Assembly (NCBI GenBank): GCA_001899765.1
Contig: MKWM01000073.1
Location: 127,789 to 191,788, forward strand
Origin: Thiobacillus sp. 63-78
GTDB lineage: Bacteria; Pseudomonadota; Gammaproteobacteria; Burkholderiales; Thiobacillaceae
DNA: 64,000 bases
Reading direction: 5' to 3'
Shown here: piece by piece, positions 20,055-29,102 of the stretch
Layout: the number at the start of each line of letters is the position of its first letter
How positions within the stretch are numbered: the first letter of the stretch is position 1
Translations under genes and position numbers: made by a program
Notes under the pieces: model-generated
Databases searched by the model: none
The model's input: the letters and a program-made list of their open reading frames with translations, nothing else
What the model was told of the DNA's origin: nothing

Positions 20055-21194
20055 TCAGCGCGCGGCGAGCCGCCACAGCGAGGTGATCTCGGCCGCGCGC
20101 GCGGCATGGAGCGGGTCGGCCCGATCGGCCGCACGCGGGTGCGTGGGCCGGGTATCCAGTCGCTCCAGAACGGTCAAGCCGGCGGCGTCGATCGCGGCGA
20201 GCAGCCATTCCCGGGAACGCAGCCCAAGATGCTCGGCCAGGTCCGACAGGATCAGCCAGCCTTCGCCGCCCGCTTCCAGATGGGCCGCCAGCCCGTTCAG
20301 AAACCCGAGCAGCATGCGGCTGCCCGGATCGTAGATCGCGTGTTCGAGCGGCGAATGGGCGCGCGCCGGCAGCCAGGGAGGATTGCAGACGACGAGCGGC
20401 GCGCGTCCCGGCGGAAACAGATCGGCCTCGATCACCTCCACCTGTCCCTTCAGTCCGAGCCGGGCGATGTTCTGGCGCGCGCACGCCAGGGCGCGCGGAT
20501 CCCGATCGGTGGCGACGACATGCCTGATTCCCCGGCGTGCCAGCAACGCGGCCAGCACGCCGGTGCCCGTGCCGATGTCGAAGGCGAGCGCCGAGGACGG
20601 CAACGGCGCCCGGGCCACCAGTTGCAGGTATTCGCCGCGTACCGGAGAAAACACGCCGTAGTGCGGATGGATGCGGTCGCCGAGCACGGCAATATCGACG
20701 CCCTTCTTGCGCCACTCGTGGGCGCCGATGACACCGAGCAGCTCGCGCAGCGAAACGATCGAAGCCTCTTTTCCCGTGCCGTATGCCTCGGCGCAGGCCT
20801 CCTTCACATTCGGCGCGCGGCGCAGGGCGATACCGTAGTCCGCTTCCAGCGGCAGCAGCAGCATCCCGAGCGTGCGGGCGCGCCGGGACTGGTGCTGGCG
20901 ATGAAAATTAAAGGCTTCGATCGGGGTTGCCGCAGCCTTGCGCGGCGTGCGATCGATGCGGCGCGCCATCGCCTGCAGCAATTGCCGCGCATTCTGGAAG
21001 TCGCCCCGCCACAGCAACGCGGTCCCCTCGCTGGCCAGGCGATACGCCGCATCCGCGGTCAGGCGGTCATCGGCAATCGTCACGCGCCCGGGCGGCGGAG
21101 AACCGCTTTCCGAGCGCCAGCGGGCCGAGCGGCCCTCGCCGTGCTCGGTCCAGTTCACCACGGCAGGCGCTGCGTCAGGCTGAGGCGGCTTCAC
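20055..21194 (-). CDS. Class I SAM-dependent methyltransferase with NPPW motif
   Basis: A 379-residue protein. The C-terminal half has the AdoMet motif AFDIGTGTGVLAALLA and the catalytic VVCNPPWLPA, the NPPY-type tetrapeptide of amine or amide methylases such as PrmC/HemK. The N-terminal 170 residues carry no motif I know. The start is taken as GTG at 21194, which overlaps the pteridine reductase stop in a GTGA; the longer frame upstream is only a shadow of that gene. The substrate is unknown; RNA or protein is possible. Confidence 0.75.
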   Translation of the reverse strand: MKPPQPDAAPAVVNWTEHGEGRSARWRSESGSPPPGRVTIADDRLTADAAYRLASEGTALLWRGDFQNARQLLQAMARRIDRTPRKAAATPIEAFNFHRQHQSRRARTLGMLLLPLEADYGIALRRAPNVKEACAEAYGTGKEASIVSLRELLGVIGAHEWRKKGVDIAVLGDRIHPHYGVFSPVRGEYLQLVARAPLPSSALAFDIGTGTGVLAALLARRGIRHVVATDRDPRALACARQNIARLGLKGQVEVIEADLFPPGRAPLVVCNPPWLPARAHSPLEHAIYDPGSRMLLGFLNGLAAHLEAGGEGWLILSDLAEHLGLRSREWLLAAIDAAGLTVLERLDTRPTHPRAADRADPLHAARAAEITSLWRLAAR

Positions 21195-21931
21195 AGCTTC
21201 GCGCTGCGCCCGCCATCCACCGCCAGGATCTGGCCCGTCACGAAGTGCGTATCCATCGCGAAGAAGCGCACCGCCAGCGCGATGTCGTGAGGATCGCCGG
21301 CGCGCTTCAGCATGGTGTGCGAGACAATGCGCTGGCGCGAGACCTCGTCGAAATTCGCATCGTCTTCGGGCCACATGACCGGTCCCGGCGCGATACCGTT
21401 GACGCGCACTTCGGGCGCGAGCTCGCGCGCCAGCGACTTGGTGAGCCCGACGAGACCGGCCTTGGCGACGGAATAGACGACGTAGTTTTTCTTCGGCCGC
21501 TCGGCGTGGATGTCGGTGATATTGATGATGCAGCCGTGACGTTTTTTCAGCTCGGGCGCGGCGGCCTGCGACAGGAACATGGGCGCCTTGAGATTGCTGC
21601 CCATGAGATCGCTCCAGTTCTTTTCGTCGATGGCGCCGATCGGCGTGGGATAGAAGCTCGACGCGTTATTGAGCAGGACGTCCAGTCCGCCGAACGTTGC
21701 GACGGTCTGATGGACCAGGCTCGGCAGCCCGGCGGTATCGTGCAGGTTGGCCTGGATCAGTGCCACCGAATCGGGGCGGATGGCGTTGAGCTCGGCCTGC
21801 AGCGCGCGCGCCTCGGCCACCGAATTGCGGTAATGGATCATCAGGTTGGCGCCTGCGGCATGCAGCAGGCGCGCCGAGGCCGCGCCCACGCGCCTGGCCC
21901 CACCGGTAATCAATACGACTTTGCCATGCAT
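21191..21931 (-). CDS. Pteridine reductase-type short-chain dehydrogenase
   Basis: A 246-residue SDR. It starts MHGKVVLITGGARRVGAASARLLH (cofactor site) and has NNASSFYPTP, YSVAKAGLVGL (catalytic Y-x3-K) and a C-terminal TGQILAVDGGRS. The ARRVG variant and SSFYPTP are typical of proteobacterial pteridine reductases, which reduce dihydrobiopterin or dihydrofolate-type substrates. First gene of the leftward group ending in metK. Confidence 0.85.
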   Translation of the reverse strand: MHGKVVLITGGARRVGAASARLLHAAGANLMIHYRNSVAEARALQAELNAIRPDSVALIQANLHDTAGLPSLVHQTVATFGGLDVLLNNASSFYPTPIGAIDEKNWSDLMGSNLKAPMFLSQAAAPELKKRHGCIINITDIHAERPKKNYVVYSVAKAGLVGLTKSLARELAPEVRVNGIAPGPVMWPEDDANFDEVSRQRIVSHTMLKRAGDPHDIALAVRFFAMDTHFVTGQILAVDGGRSAKL

Positions 21932-21988
21932 CAGGATTCACCCTTATAGTCACTCGATTCTGGATTATCCAGCCATTGCGCATTATCC

Positions 21989-23143
21989 ATGAACTCCATG
22001 CTGCCCGCCCCGACTCCCGACGCCATTGCGCACAGCCAGCGTGTGACGGCGCACCTGCATGCCCTGATCGGCGACGCGGGGGGGTGGATTCCGTTCTCAC
22101 GCTACATGGACGCCGTGCTGTATGCGCCGGGGCTGGGCTACTATGCCGCCGGCCCGACAAAATTCGGGGCGGCGGGCGATTTCGTCACCGCGCCGGAACT
22201 GACGCCGCTGTTCGGCCGCACGCTGGCGCAGGCGATCGCACCGGCGCTGGAGGAGACCGGCGGCGGCGTGCTGGAACTGGGCGCCGGCAGCGGCCGGCTG
22301 GCGGCGGACATGCTGGGCGAACTGGACCGGATGGGCAGATTGCCGACACATTATTCCATTCTGGAGGTCAGTGCCGACCTGCGTCAGCGCCAGCAGGCAA
22401 CCCTGGCGCGTGAACTGCCGCATCTGCATGAACGGGTGCAATGGCTGGATGCGCTGCCCGGCCATTTCAAGGGTGTGATCCTCGGCAACGAAGTGCTCGA
22501 CGCACTGCCGGTGGAGCTGGTGCGCTGGACCGACGACGAACCACGGGTATGCGGCGTGACGCTGGATGGTGAACGCCTTGCATGGCAGGACCGCCCCATC
22601 GCCGATCCCGTGCTGGGCACCCGTGCCAAAGCCCTGGACCTTGCGCCCGGTTATCTATCGGAGATCAACCTGGCGGCCGATGCGCTGATCGCCTCGCTTG
22701 CGCAGTCGCTGCAACGCGGCCTGCTCCTGCTGATCGACTACGGTTTTGCCGCGGCCGAGTATTACCATCCGCAGCGCCACATGGGCACGCTGCGTGCGCA
22801 CTACCGTCACCACGCGCTCGACGATCCGTTCCATCTGCCGGGCCTGTGCGATCTTACCGCGCACGTCGATTTCAGCGCGGTCGCCCGGGCGGGCATGGCG
22901 GCGCAACTGGTGGTTGCGGGCTATACGAGCCAGGCAGGCTTTCTTCTGAACAGCGGGCTCACCGAATGCCTGATGCGGACCTCGCCGGACGACGCGGCGG
23001 CTTACCTGCCGCAAGCCAACGCCGTGCAGCGGCTGGTGTCGCCGGCCGAGATGGGCGAACTGTTCAAGGTGATTGCGCTGACGAAGGGCGAGCTTCCGCA
23101 ACTCGCAGGGTTTACGCGCGGCGACCGCCAGCACACGTTGTAA
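21989..23143 (+). CDS. MidA/NDUFAF7-type SAM-dependent methyltransferase (DUF185)
   Basis: A 384-residue protein. IPFSRYMDAVLYAPGLGYYAAGPTKFGAAGDFVTAPELTPLFG and LELGAGSGRLAADML are the signatures of the family. The mitochondrial member methylates an arginine of a complex I subunit; bacterial roles are not settled. It diverges from the pteridine reductase, with 57 bp between starts, and stands alone. Length is normal. Confidence 0.88.
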   Translation: MNSMLPAPTPDAIAHSQRVTAHLHALIGDAGGWIPFSRYMDAVLYAPGLGYYAAGPTKFGAAGDFVTAPELTPLFGRTLAQAIAPALEETGGGVLELGAGSGRLAADMLGELDRMGRLPTHYSILEVSADLRQRQQATLARELPHLHERVQWLDALPGHFKGVILGNEVLDALPVELVRWTDDEPRVCGVTLDGERLAWQDRPIADPVLGTRAKALDLAPGYLSEINLAADALIASLAQSLQRGLLLLIDYGFAAAEYYHPQRHMGTLRAHYRHHALDDPFHLPGLCDLTAHVDFSAVARAGMAAQLVVAGYTSQAGFLLNSGLTECLMRTSPDDAAAYLPQANAVQRLVSPAEMGELFKVIALTKGELPQLAGFTRGDRQHTL

Positions 23144-23273
23144 GGCGTTCCTGCCAAGAAAACCGTCTCATCCGCTCGGGCTTTCAGCTTACCTGGTTGG
23201 CCTTGGGCCTTTGACTGTCCTCGACCCGGAATACGCGAGGAAGGTCGAAGGCGTCCGGTTATCGGCCGAAGCC

Positions 23274-23300
23274 GACTGTCATGTGACAACTGTGACAGTC
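23274..23300. promoter_or_regulatory. Inverted repeat GACTGTCA-11-TGACAGTC
   Basis: Perfect 8-bp arms at 23274-23281 and 23293-23300 with an 11-base loop that itself holds TGTGACA. No T-run follows. It lies in the 293-bp gap between the MidA-like gene and a small secreted protein. It could be an operator or a weak terminator. Confidence 0.4.
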
Positions 23301-23436
23301 TGGTTTACGCGCTGGACCTGACATCCCGCGATAAGCACGAAGTTCTATCTGTGCGGGCGGGGAATGTTGTTTTGCAAGACCTCGTATCCTTTATGAAACT
23401 TCAAACTTCACTTGGCCGGATCAATAAGGGGACACC

Positions 23437-23814
23437 ATGAAACGATTAATGCTTGCTCTCATGGCTTTGACCTTCAGTGCCTCGTCGGCAGCTGAATGGG
23501 TGAAAGTGTTTGAAAACGACTCATACGCGGCTTACATCGATCAGGAACACATTGACACCAGTGGGCCTATGAGGAGGGTTTGGGGGTTAATTGACTACAA
23601 GTACCCGACAAGGGACGGGGTCATGTCAATACGATACCGGAGTGAGCTTGACTGTGCCGATCAGCTATATCGCTTTCTCGAAAAGAGTTACTTTTCTTGG
23701 GGAATGGGTGGCGGTGAGCTACTGGGAACTGCAAACGTTAAGGGATACAAGTGGCAGTCGTTCGCACCAGACACATTTGGATCGACCATGCTGGAATTGT
23801 TCTGTAAGAAGTAG
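23437..23814 (+). CDS. Small secreted protein, surface-adhesin E-like
   Basis: A 125-residue protein with a signal peptide (MKRLMLALMALTFSASSAA, cleaved before EW). The mature part 'EWVKVFENDSYAAYIDQEHI...RVWGLIDYKYPTRDGVMSIRYRSELDC' fits the surface-adhesin E-like family: beta-rich, with two cysteines (one in DC, one near the C-terminal FCKK) that may pair. Function unknown. The GC content is visibly lower than that of neighbouring genes, hinting at acquisition. Confidence 0.7.
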   Translation: MKRLMLALMALTFSASSAAEWVKVFENDSYAAYIDQEHIDTSGPMRRVWGLIDYKYPTRDGVMSIRYRSELDCADQLYRFLEKSYFSWGMGGGELLGTANVKGYKWQSFAPDTFGSTMLELFCKK

Positions 23815-24040
23815 CAGAAAGGTTTCCACTACAACATTCTGAGGCCTCTCTGAATGGGGCCATTTAGCGGTAATTCTAGCTAATGGTCGGTGTGCGATGC
23901 ATGGCTGACCTTGGTGGCGCAGTGTGCCAACGGCGGCTCAGGCCGAACAAGAGACGGTCCGACACCTCAACCTGAACTTCCGCACCTGGCCGACAGCCGC
24001 CAACTAACGCCTGGCCTCGAAGCTTGAGTAATCCACGCTG

Positions 24041-24076
24041 CAAAAAGAAAGCGGCTCCACTTTCGCGAGCCGCTTC
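24041..24076 (-). terminator. Rho-independent terminator of the corC operon
   Basis: On the minus strand a perfect 9-bp stem (AAGCGGCTC / GAGCCGCTT, 24075-24067 with 24057-24049) is followed by TCTTTTTG. It starts 21 bases after the corC stop, the right place to end the miaB-phoH-ybeY-corC transcript. Confidence 0.85.
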
Positions 24077-24096
24077 AGACAATCCTTGCTTCAAAT

Positions 24097-24954
24097 CTAA
24101 ACCAGCGGCAGCTGCGTGTGCTCTTCCGCCGGCAAACGCGTCACGCGTACCGCGTGCAGACGGCGGCTGTCCGCGCGCAGGATGCTGAACTGGAAACCGT
24201 CGAAGCTGACTGATTCGCCGCGTTTGGGCAGATGGCCGAAACGCGAGACGACGAGACCGCCGACGGTATCGAATTCCTCGTCGGAGAAATGTGCGCCCAG
24301 TACCTGGTTGAAATCCCCGATTTCGGTGCCCGCCTTCACGCGGAAGGTGTCCTCCTTCTCGCGGATGATGTAGTCCTCGGTCTCGTCGAAGTCGTATTCG
24401 TCCTCGATGTCGCCGACGATCTGTTCGAGCACATCCTCGATCGTCACCAGTCCGGCGACGCCGCCGTACTCGTCGACGACGATGGCGATGTGATTGCGAT
24501 TGGAGCGGAATTCCTTCAACAGCACATTGAGCCGTTTCGATTCCGGAATGAACACGGCAGGACGCAACATGCCGCGGATATCGCTGTCGGATTCGGCATA
24601 GTGCCGCAACAGATCCTTCGCCAGCAGGATGCCGATGACGTCGTCGCGGTTCTTGTCGATGACCGGGAAGCGCGAGTGCGCGGTTTCGATGACGTAGGGA
24701 ATGAACACATCGGGCGCATCGTTGATGTCGACGAATTCCATCTGCGCGCGCGGGATCATGATTTCGCCAACCCGCATTTCGGACACCTGCAGCACACCCT
24801 CGATCATCGCCAGGGCATCGGCATCCATCAGACTGTTTTCGTAGGCGCCGTGCAGCAGTTCGATCAACTGCTCGCGGTCTTCGGGTTCGCGCATCAGCCA
24901 GTGGGAGATGCGCTCGAGCAGGCTCGGTTTTGGGGGACTACTGTCGGACTCCAT
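24097..24954 (-). CDS. corC: CorC/HlyC-type CBS-domain protein
   Basis: A 285-residue protein. Two CBS domains (about residues 65-125 and 130-190, with MIPRAQMEFVDI and IAIVVDEYGGVAGLVTIEDVLEQIVGDIEDEYD) are followed by a CorC_HlyC domain (DTFRVKAGTEI...FDTVGGLVVSRFGHLPKRGE). No membrane domain is present, as in E. coli CorC/YbeX, tied to Mg/Co efflux and ribosome biology. It starts 6 bp after ybeY, continuing the conserved miaB-phoH-ybeY-corC order. Confidence 0.92.
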   Translation of the reverse strand: MESDSSPPKPSLLERISHWLMREPEDREQLIELLHGAYENSLMDADALAMIEGVLQVSEMRVGEIMIPRAQMEFVDINDAPDVFIPYVIETAHSRFPVIDKNRDDVIGILLAKDLLRHYAESDSDIRGMLRPAVFIPESKRLNVLLKEFRSNRNHIAIVVDEYGGVAGLVTIEDVLEQIVGDIEDEYDFDETEDYIIREKEDTFRVKAGTEIGDFNQVLGAHFSDEEFDTVGGLVVSRFGHLPKRGESVSFDGFQFSILRADSRRLHAVRVTRLPAEEHTQLPLV

Positions 24955-24959
24955 TTTCG

Positions 24960-25427
24960 TCAGGAAAAATAAGGATTGGGGATGCGAAACCGTTTCAGTA
25001 TAGCGGCTTCGCGCGCTTCCATGATAGCCGCGTCCGCCGGCTCGACATGGTCGTAGCCCTGCAGGTGGAGCACGCCATGGACGGTCATGTGGGCATAGTG
25101 ATGCTGCAGCGGCTTGCCCTGTTCGCGCGCCTCGCGTTCGACCACCGGCGCGCAGATCACCACGTCGCCGCCGAGCACCCGGGCGCCTGATGGGTTTACA
25201 GGCAGCTCGCCGTATTCGAAGCTCAGCACGTTGGGCACGTAGCCCTTGTCGCGGTAGTCCCGGTTGAGCGACTGCGCCTCTGCGGCGTCGACGATGCGCA
25301 CGGTGATCTCGGCGGCGTGTTCCAGCGCGGCGGCAACCCAGCGGCGGATCTGCGCACGGCCCGGCAGGTTGACGGCGGTGCAGGCAAATTGCACCGCCAG
25401 CCGTAATTCGGGGTCAGGGCCGGCCAT
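24960..25427 (-). CDS. ybeY: Endoribonuclease YbeY
   Basis: A 155-residue rRNA-maturation factor. The zinc motif HGVLHLQGYDH places H117, H121 and H127 as ligands; DKGYVPNVLSFEYGE is also conserved. YbeY processes 16S rRNA ends and takes part in ribosome quality control. Its start overlaps the phoH stop by 14 bases, indicating coupled translation. Confidence 0.95.
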   Translation of the reverse strand: MAGPDPELRLAVQFACTAVNLPGRAQIRRWVAAALEHAAEITVRIVDAAEAQSLNRDYRDKGYVPNVLSFEYGELPVNPSGARVLGGDVVICAPVVEREAREQGKPLQHHYAHMTVHGVLHLQGYDHVEPADAAIMEAREAAILKRFRIPNPYFS

Positions 25428-26370
25428 CGGAGTCCGCCCGGTGCGCGGCGTAGGCCTCGACGATACGGCCGACCAGCGGATGGCGCACCACGTCTTCGGA
25501 CTGGAAATGGGTGAAGGCGATGCCGCGCACCTCGCTCAACACCACGGCCGCATCCGTCAGCCCGGATTTCACGTGCTTGGGCAGGTCGATCTGCGTCGGA
25601 TCCCCGGTCACCACCGCGCGTGCGCCGAACCCGATGCGGGTCAGGAACATCTGCATCTGCTCGGAGGTCGTGTTCTGTGCCTCGTCGAGAATGATGAAGG
25701 CATGATTGAGCGTGCGGCCCCGCATGAAGGCGAGCGGCGCGACTTCGATGGCATGGCGTTCGATCAGGCGGGTGACCTTGTCGAATCCCATCAGATCGTA
25801 AAGCGCGTCATACAGCGGGCGCAGATAGGGATCGACCTTCTGCGTCAGGTCGCCCGGCAGGAAGCCGAGCCGTTCGCCGGCTTCGACCGCCGGCCGCGTC
25901 AGCACCAGGCGCTTGACCTGCTCGCGCTCCAGCGCATCGACCGCGCACGCCACGGCGAGATAGGTTTTGCCGGTGCCGGCCGGACCGATGCCGAAGGTGA
26001 TGTCGTGACTGCGGATCTGCTCGATGTACTCGCCCTGACGCGGGGTGCGCGCGCGCAGATCGGCGCGGCGGGTGCGCAGTGCCGGGCCTTCCTCGTCGAG
26101 GCGGCCGCGCGTCAGTTCGACCAGCCCGAGCTGGATATCGTCGAGCGAAAGTTCATCGTGCGCGCGGTTATAGAAATGTTCGATCGCCTGCGCGCTCTTC
26201 TCGGCCTGCGCCGCATCGCCGCCAAATCTGAAACTCGATCCACGGCGGCCGATGGTGACATCGAACGCCGCTTCGATCTGTCGCAGGTTCTCGTCCAGCG
26301 GGCCGCACAGATTGGCCAGCCGCCGGTTGTCTTCCGGCGCCAGGCGCAGTTCAACGATATCGGTTTTCAA
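25414..26370 (-). CDS. phoH: PhoH-family ATPase (PhoH-like protein)
   Basis: A 318-residue protein. Walker A GPAGTGKT (residues 129-136), Walker [13 protein letters not shown], and [19 protein letters not shown] are PhoH signatures; the N-terminal 90 residues form the KH-like part. I take TTG at 26370 as start because it overlaps the miaB stop (TTGA) and the domain begins there ([14 protein letters not shown]); the longer open frame upstream is a shadow of miaB. An RNA-linked ATPase role with YbeY is inferred from the conserved order. Confidence 0.92.
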   Translation of the reverse strand: MKTDIVELRLAPEDNRRLANLCGPLDENLRQIEAAFDVTIGRRGSSFRFGGDAAQAEKSAQAIEHFYNRAHDELSLDDIQLGLVELTRGRLDEEGPALRTRRADLRARTPRQGEYIEQIRSHDITFGIGPAGTGKTYLAVACAVDALEREQVKRLVLTRPAVEAGERLGFLPGDLTQKVDPYLRPLYDALYDLMGFDKVTRLIERHAIEVAPLAFMRGRTLNHAFIILDEAQNTTSEQMQMFLTRIGFGARAVVTGDPTQIDLPKHVKSGLTDAAVVLSEVRGIAFTHFQSEDVVRHPLVGRIVEAYAAHRADSDGRP

Positions 26371-27707
26371 ATGGTTTCGTTCCTGGTGATCGCCACTTCG
26401 CCGCGCAGGCTGTGCGGATAGGCTTCGGTGATGACGACGTCGACGAACTGGCCGATCAGGCGCGGCTGGCCGGCGAAGTTGACGATGCGGTTGTTGTCGG
26501 TGCGGCCGGCGAGTTCTTCGGCATTCTTGCGGGCGCGGCCTTCGACCAGCACGCGCTGGACGGTGCCGACCATGGCGCGACTGACCCCCTGCGCCTGCGC
26601 CTCGATCTGCGCCTGCAGGGTCATCAGGCGCTGCGTTTTCAGTTCGGCGGGCACATCGTCGGGATAGTCCGACGCCGGCGTGCCGGGGCGTTTGCTGTAG
26701 ATGAAAGAGAAGCTGGCGTCGAAGTCGAGCTCGCGGATCAGCTTCATGGTCGCGTCGAAGTCGGCGCCGGTTTCGCCTGGAAAACCGACGATGAAATCCG
26801 ACGACAGGCACAGGTCGGGCCGCTGATCCCGGAGTTTCCTGATGGTGGATTTGTATTCCAGTACCGTGTGGCCGCGCTTCATCGCGGCCAGCACGCGATC
26901 GGAACCCGACTGCACCGGCAGATGCAGGTGCGACACCAGCTTGGGCAGCTTGCCGTAGCAGTCGATCAGGCGTTGCGTCATCTCGCGCGGGTGGCTGGTC
27001 GTGTAACGAATTCGCTCAATGCCGGGAATCTCGTGCACCATTTCCAGCAGGAAGGCGAAGTCGGCGCTGCCACCGTCGTGCAGCGCGCCCTGCCAGGCAT
27101 TGACGTTCTGCCCCAGGAGCGTGACTTCCTTCACCCCGCGCCCGGCAAGATCCGCCACCTCGGCGATGACGTCGTCGAACGGCCGAGAGACTTCCTCGCC
27201 GCGCGTGTAGGGCACGACGCAGAAGGTGCAGTACTTGGAACAGCCTTCCATGATCGACACGAAAGCCGACGCGCCTTCGACGCGCGCGGGCGGCAGATGA
27301 TCGAATTTCTCGATCTCGGGAAAGCTGATATCGATCTGGGCACGGCCGGTCTCGCGCTTCTTCGCAATCAGCTCGGGCAGACGATGCAGCGTCTGGGGGC
27401 CGAATACCACGTCGACAAAGGGCGCGCGCGTCACGATCGCCGCGCCCTCCTGCGAGGCCACGCAGCCGCCGACGCCGATGATGAGATGAGGGTTCGCCAG
27501 CTTCAGATGACGGACCCGGCCGAGATCGTGGAACACCTTTTCCTGCGCCTTTTCACGCACCGAGCAGGTATTGAACAGAATCACGTCGGCATCGTCCGGC
27601 GTGGACGTCGGGACCAGGCCTTCGGTGACGTTGAGCACATCGGCCATCTTGTCCGAGTCGTACTCGTTCATCTGGCAGCCGAACGTTTTGATGTAGAGCT
27701 TTTTCAT
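26367..27707 (-). CDS. miaB: tRNA-2-methylthio-N6-dimethylallyladenosine synthase MiaB
   Basis: A 446-residue radical AdoMet methylthiotransferase. Cysteines C11, C48 and C82 bind the auxiliary cluster; C156, C160 and C163 (CSKYCTFC) bind the radical-SAM cluster; the C-terminal TRAM domain ends in AITRNE. It adds methylthio to i6A37 of tRNAs. It heads the leftward miaB-phoH-ybeY-corC operon; the 170 bp upstream should contain the promoter. Confidence 0.97.
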   Translation of the reverse strand: MKKLYIKTFGCQMNEYDSDKMADVLNVTEGLVPTSTPDDADVILFNTCSVREKAQEKVFHDLGRVRHLKLANPHLIIGVGGCVASQEGAAIVTRAPFVDVVFGPQTLHRLPELIAKKRETGRAQIDISFPEIEKFDHLPPARVEGASAFVSIMEGCSKYCTFCVVPYTRGEEVSRPFDDVIAEVADLAGRGVKEVTLLGQNVNAWQGALHDGGSADFAFLLEMVHEIPGIERIRYTTSHPREMTQRLIDCYGKLPKLVSHLHLPVQSGSDRVLAAMKRGHTVLEYKSTIRKLRDQRPDLCLSSDFIVGFPGETGADFDATMKLIRELDFDASFSFIYSKRPGTPASDYPDDVPAELKTQRLMTLQAQIEAQAQGVSRAMVGTVQRVLVEGRARKNAEELAGRTDNNRIVNFAGQPRLIGQFVDVVITEAYPHSLRGEVAITRNETI

Positions 27708-27878
27708 GGGAATGCCGGAGCAGTGAATAGACTGGGGGCGGGAATTTCGTTTCGGCCAGGCGCTGCGCGGCAGCGAACGGGAAGCCTGGTGGGCGGAGGA
27801 GGATCAAACCCCGATCTTCGCATGGCGAACGCGGCGCGCGCTCCTGCCCGGGTTCCTCCGACAGGACGGATTATAACT

Positions 27879-28241
27879 TTAGCGTTGCCGCGCGGGAAGC
27901 GGAGCAAACAGAGTGGGCAGATTGGGCAGCATCCGCGCAGCGAACCAGCCTGACAGGACGCCGAGGGTATTGGCCAGGGCATCGAATACGTCGGGATCGC
28001 GATCCGGGGTGAGGCCTTGCAGCAGCTCGATGGCGGCGCCGAGCAGCACGACCGCCAGGGCGAGCCGCCAGCGCCGGTGGACGACGATCTGCGCCCACCA
28101 GAACATCAGCACGGCGTAGCCGGCCAGGTGCACGATCTTGTCGCCGTGGCCGCTTTCGTGCAGCACGGGCGGCGTCAGCGACAGCACCAGGGCGGCGGCC
28201 ACGCCGAGCCAGCCGGCCGCCCTCCACAGGCGGGCGATCAT
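27879..28241 (-). CDS. VanZ-like membrane protein
   Basis: A 120-residue protein with four hydrophobic segments. [50 protein letters not shown] form the VanZ-like pattern (D-K-x2-H near the start, D-x3-N-x2-G near the end). The family role is unclear beyond teicoplanin resistance in VanZ itself. The ATG at 28241 overlaps the lgt stop (ATGA); the longer frame upstream is a shadow of lgt. Confidence 0.82.
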   Translation of the reverse strand: MIARLWRAAGWLGVAAALVLSLTPPVLHESGHGDKIVHLAGYAVLMFWWAQIVVHRRWRLALAVVLLGAAIELLQGLTPDRDPDVFDALANTLGVLSGWFAARMLPNLPTLFAPLPARQR

Positions 28242-29017
28242 GCGCGCCGCAGCGACCAGCGCAGCATGACGAGGCCGGCGACGATCATCGGCAGCGAGAG
28301 CCACTGCCCCATCGAGAGGCCGAACTGGAGCAGGCCGAGAAAGCTGTCGGGCTCGCGCGTGAATTCGACGAGAAAGCGCAGGCTGCCGTAACCGATCAGA
28401 AACACGCCGGAGACGGCACCGGCCGGGCGCGGCTTCGCCGAGTAGAGCCACAGGATGACGAACAGCAGCAGGCCCTCGCCGGCAAGCTCGTAAAGCTGCG
28501 AGGGATGGCGCGCGATACCGTCGCCCGCCTGCGGAAAGATCATGCCCCACGGCAGGTTGGTGGTGCGTCCCCACAGTTCGCCGTTGATGAAGTTGCCGAG
28601 TCGGCCGGCGGCGAGGCCCAGCGGCACCAGCGGCGCGATGAAGTCGGTGACGGCGAGCCAGCGCAGCTTGTAGCGGTGCGCGAACAGCGCCATCGCGATG
28701 ATGACGCCGAGGAAGCCACCGTGAAAGCTCATGCCGCCTTCCCAGACCTTGAAGATGTCGAGCGGATGGGCCAGATAATCGCCGGGCTTGTAGAACAGCA
28801 CGTAGCCGAGCCGGCCGCCAAGGATGACGCCGAGCACGCCGTAGAACAGCACGTCGTCGAGCATTCTGGCGTTCCAGCCGGTCCACGGCCGGTGCGCGAT
28901 GCACCAGCGCCCGAGCAGGATGACCTGGACGAAGGCGACGAGATACATGAGGCCGTACCAGTGGATGGCAACGGGTCCGAGCTGCAGGGCGACGGGATCG
29001 AATTGTGGGGCGAGCAT
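28238..29017 (-). CDS. lgt: Prolipoprotein diacylglyceryl transferase
   Basis: A 259-residue integral membrane enzyme adding diacylglycerol to the lipobox cysteine of prolipoproteins. [26 protein letters not shown], the Lgt signature [14 protein letters not shown] and FFHGGFLG-type segment ([12 protein letters not shown]) are present, with about seven helices. The start at 29017 matches usual length; an upstream ATG at 29104 would add a non-conserved tail and overlap ilvD's promoter. Confidence 0.95.
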   Translation of the reverse strand: MLAPQFDPVALQLGPVAIHWYGLMYLVAFVQVILLGRWCIAHRPWTGWNARMLDDVLFYGVLGVILGGRLGYVLFYKPGDYLAHPLDIFKVWEGGMSFHGGFLGVIIAMALFAHRYKLRWLAVTDFIAPLVPLGLAAGRLGNFINGELWGRTTNLPWGMIFPQAGDGIARHPSQLYELAGEGLLLFVILWLYSAKPRPAGAVSGVFLIGYGSLRFLVEFTREPDSFLGLLQFGLSMGQWLSLPMIVAGLVMLRWSLRRA

Positions 29018-29102
29018 GAGGGAGGGATTCAGGGATCGGGATTCGGGGAGGCCAAAGCGTGGGTAAAATGACGGCTGATTATAGATTGCCTGAGTGACCA
29101 TC

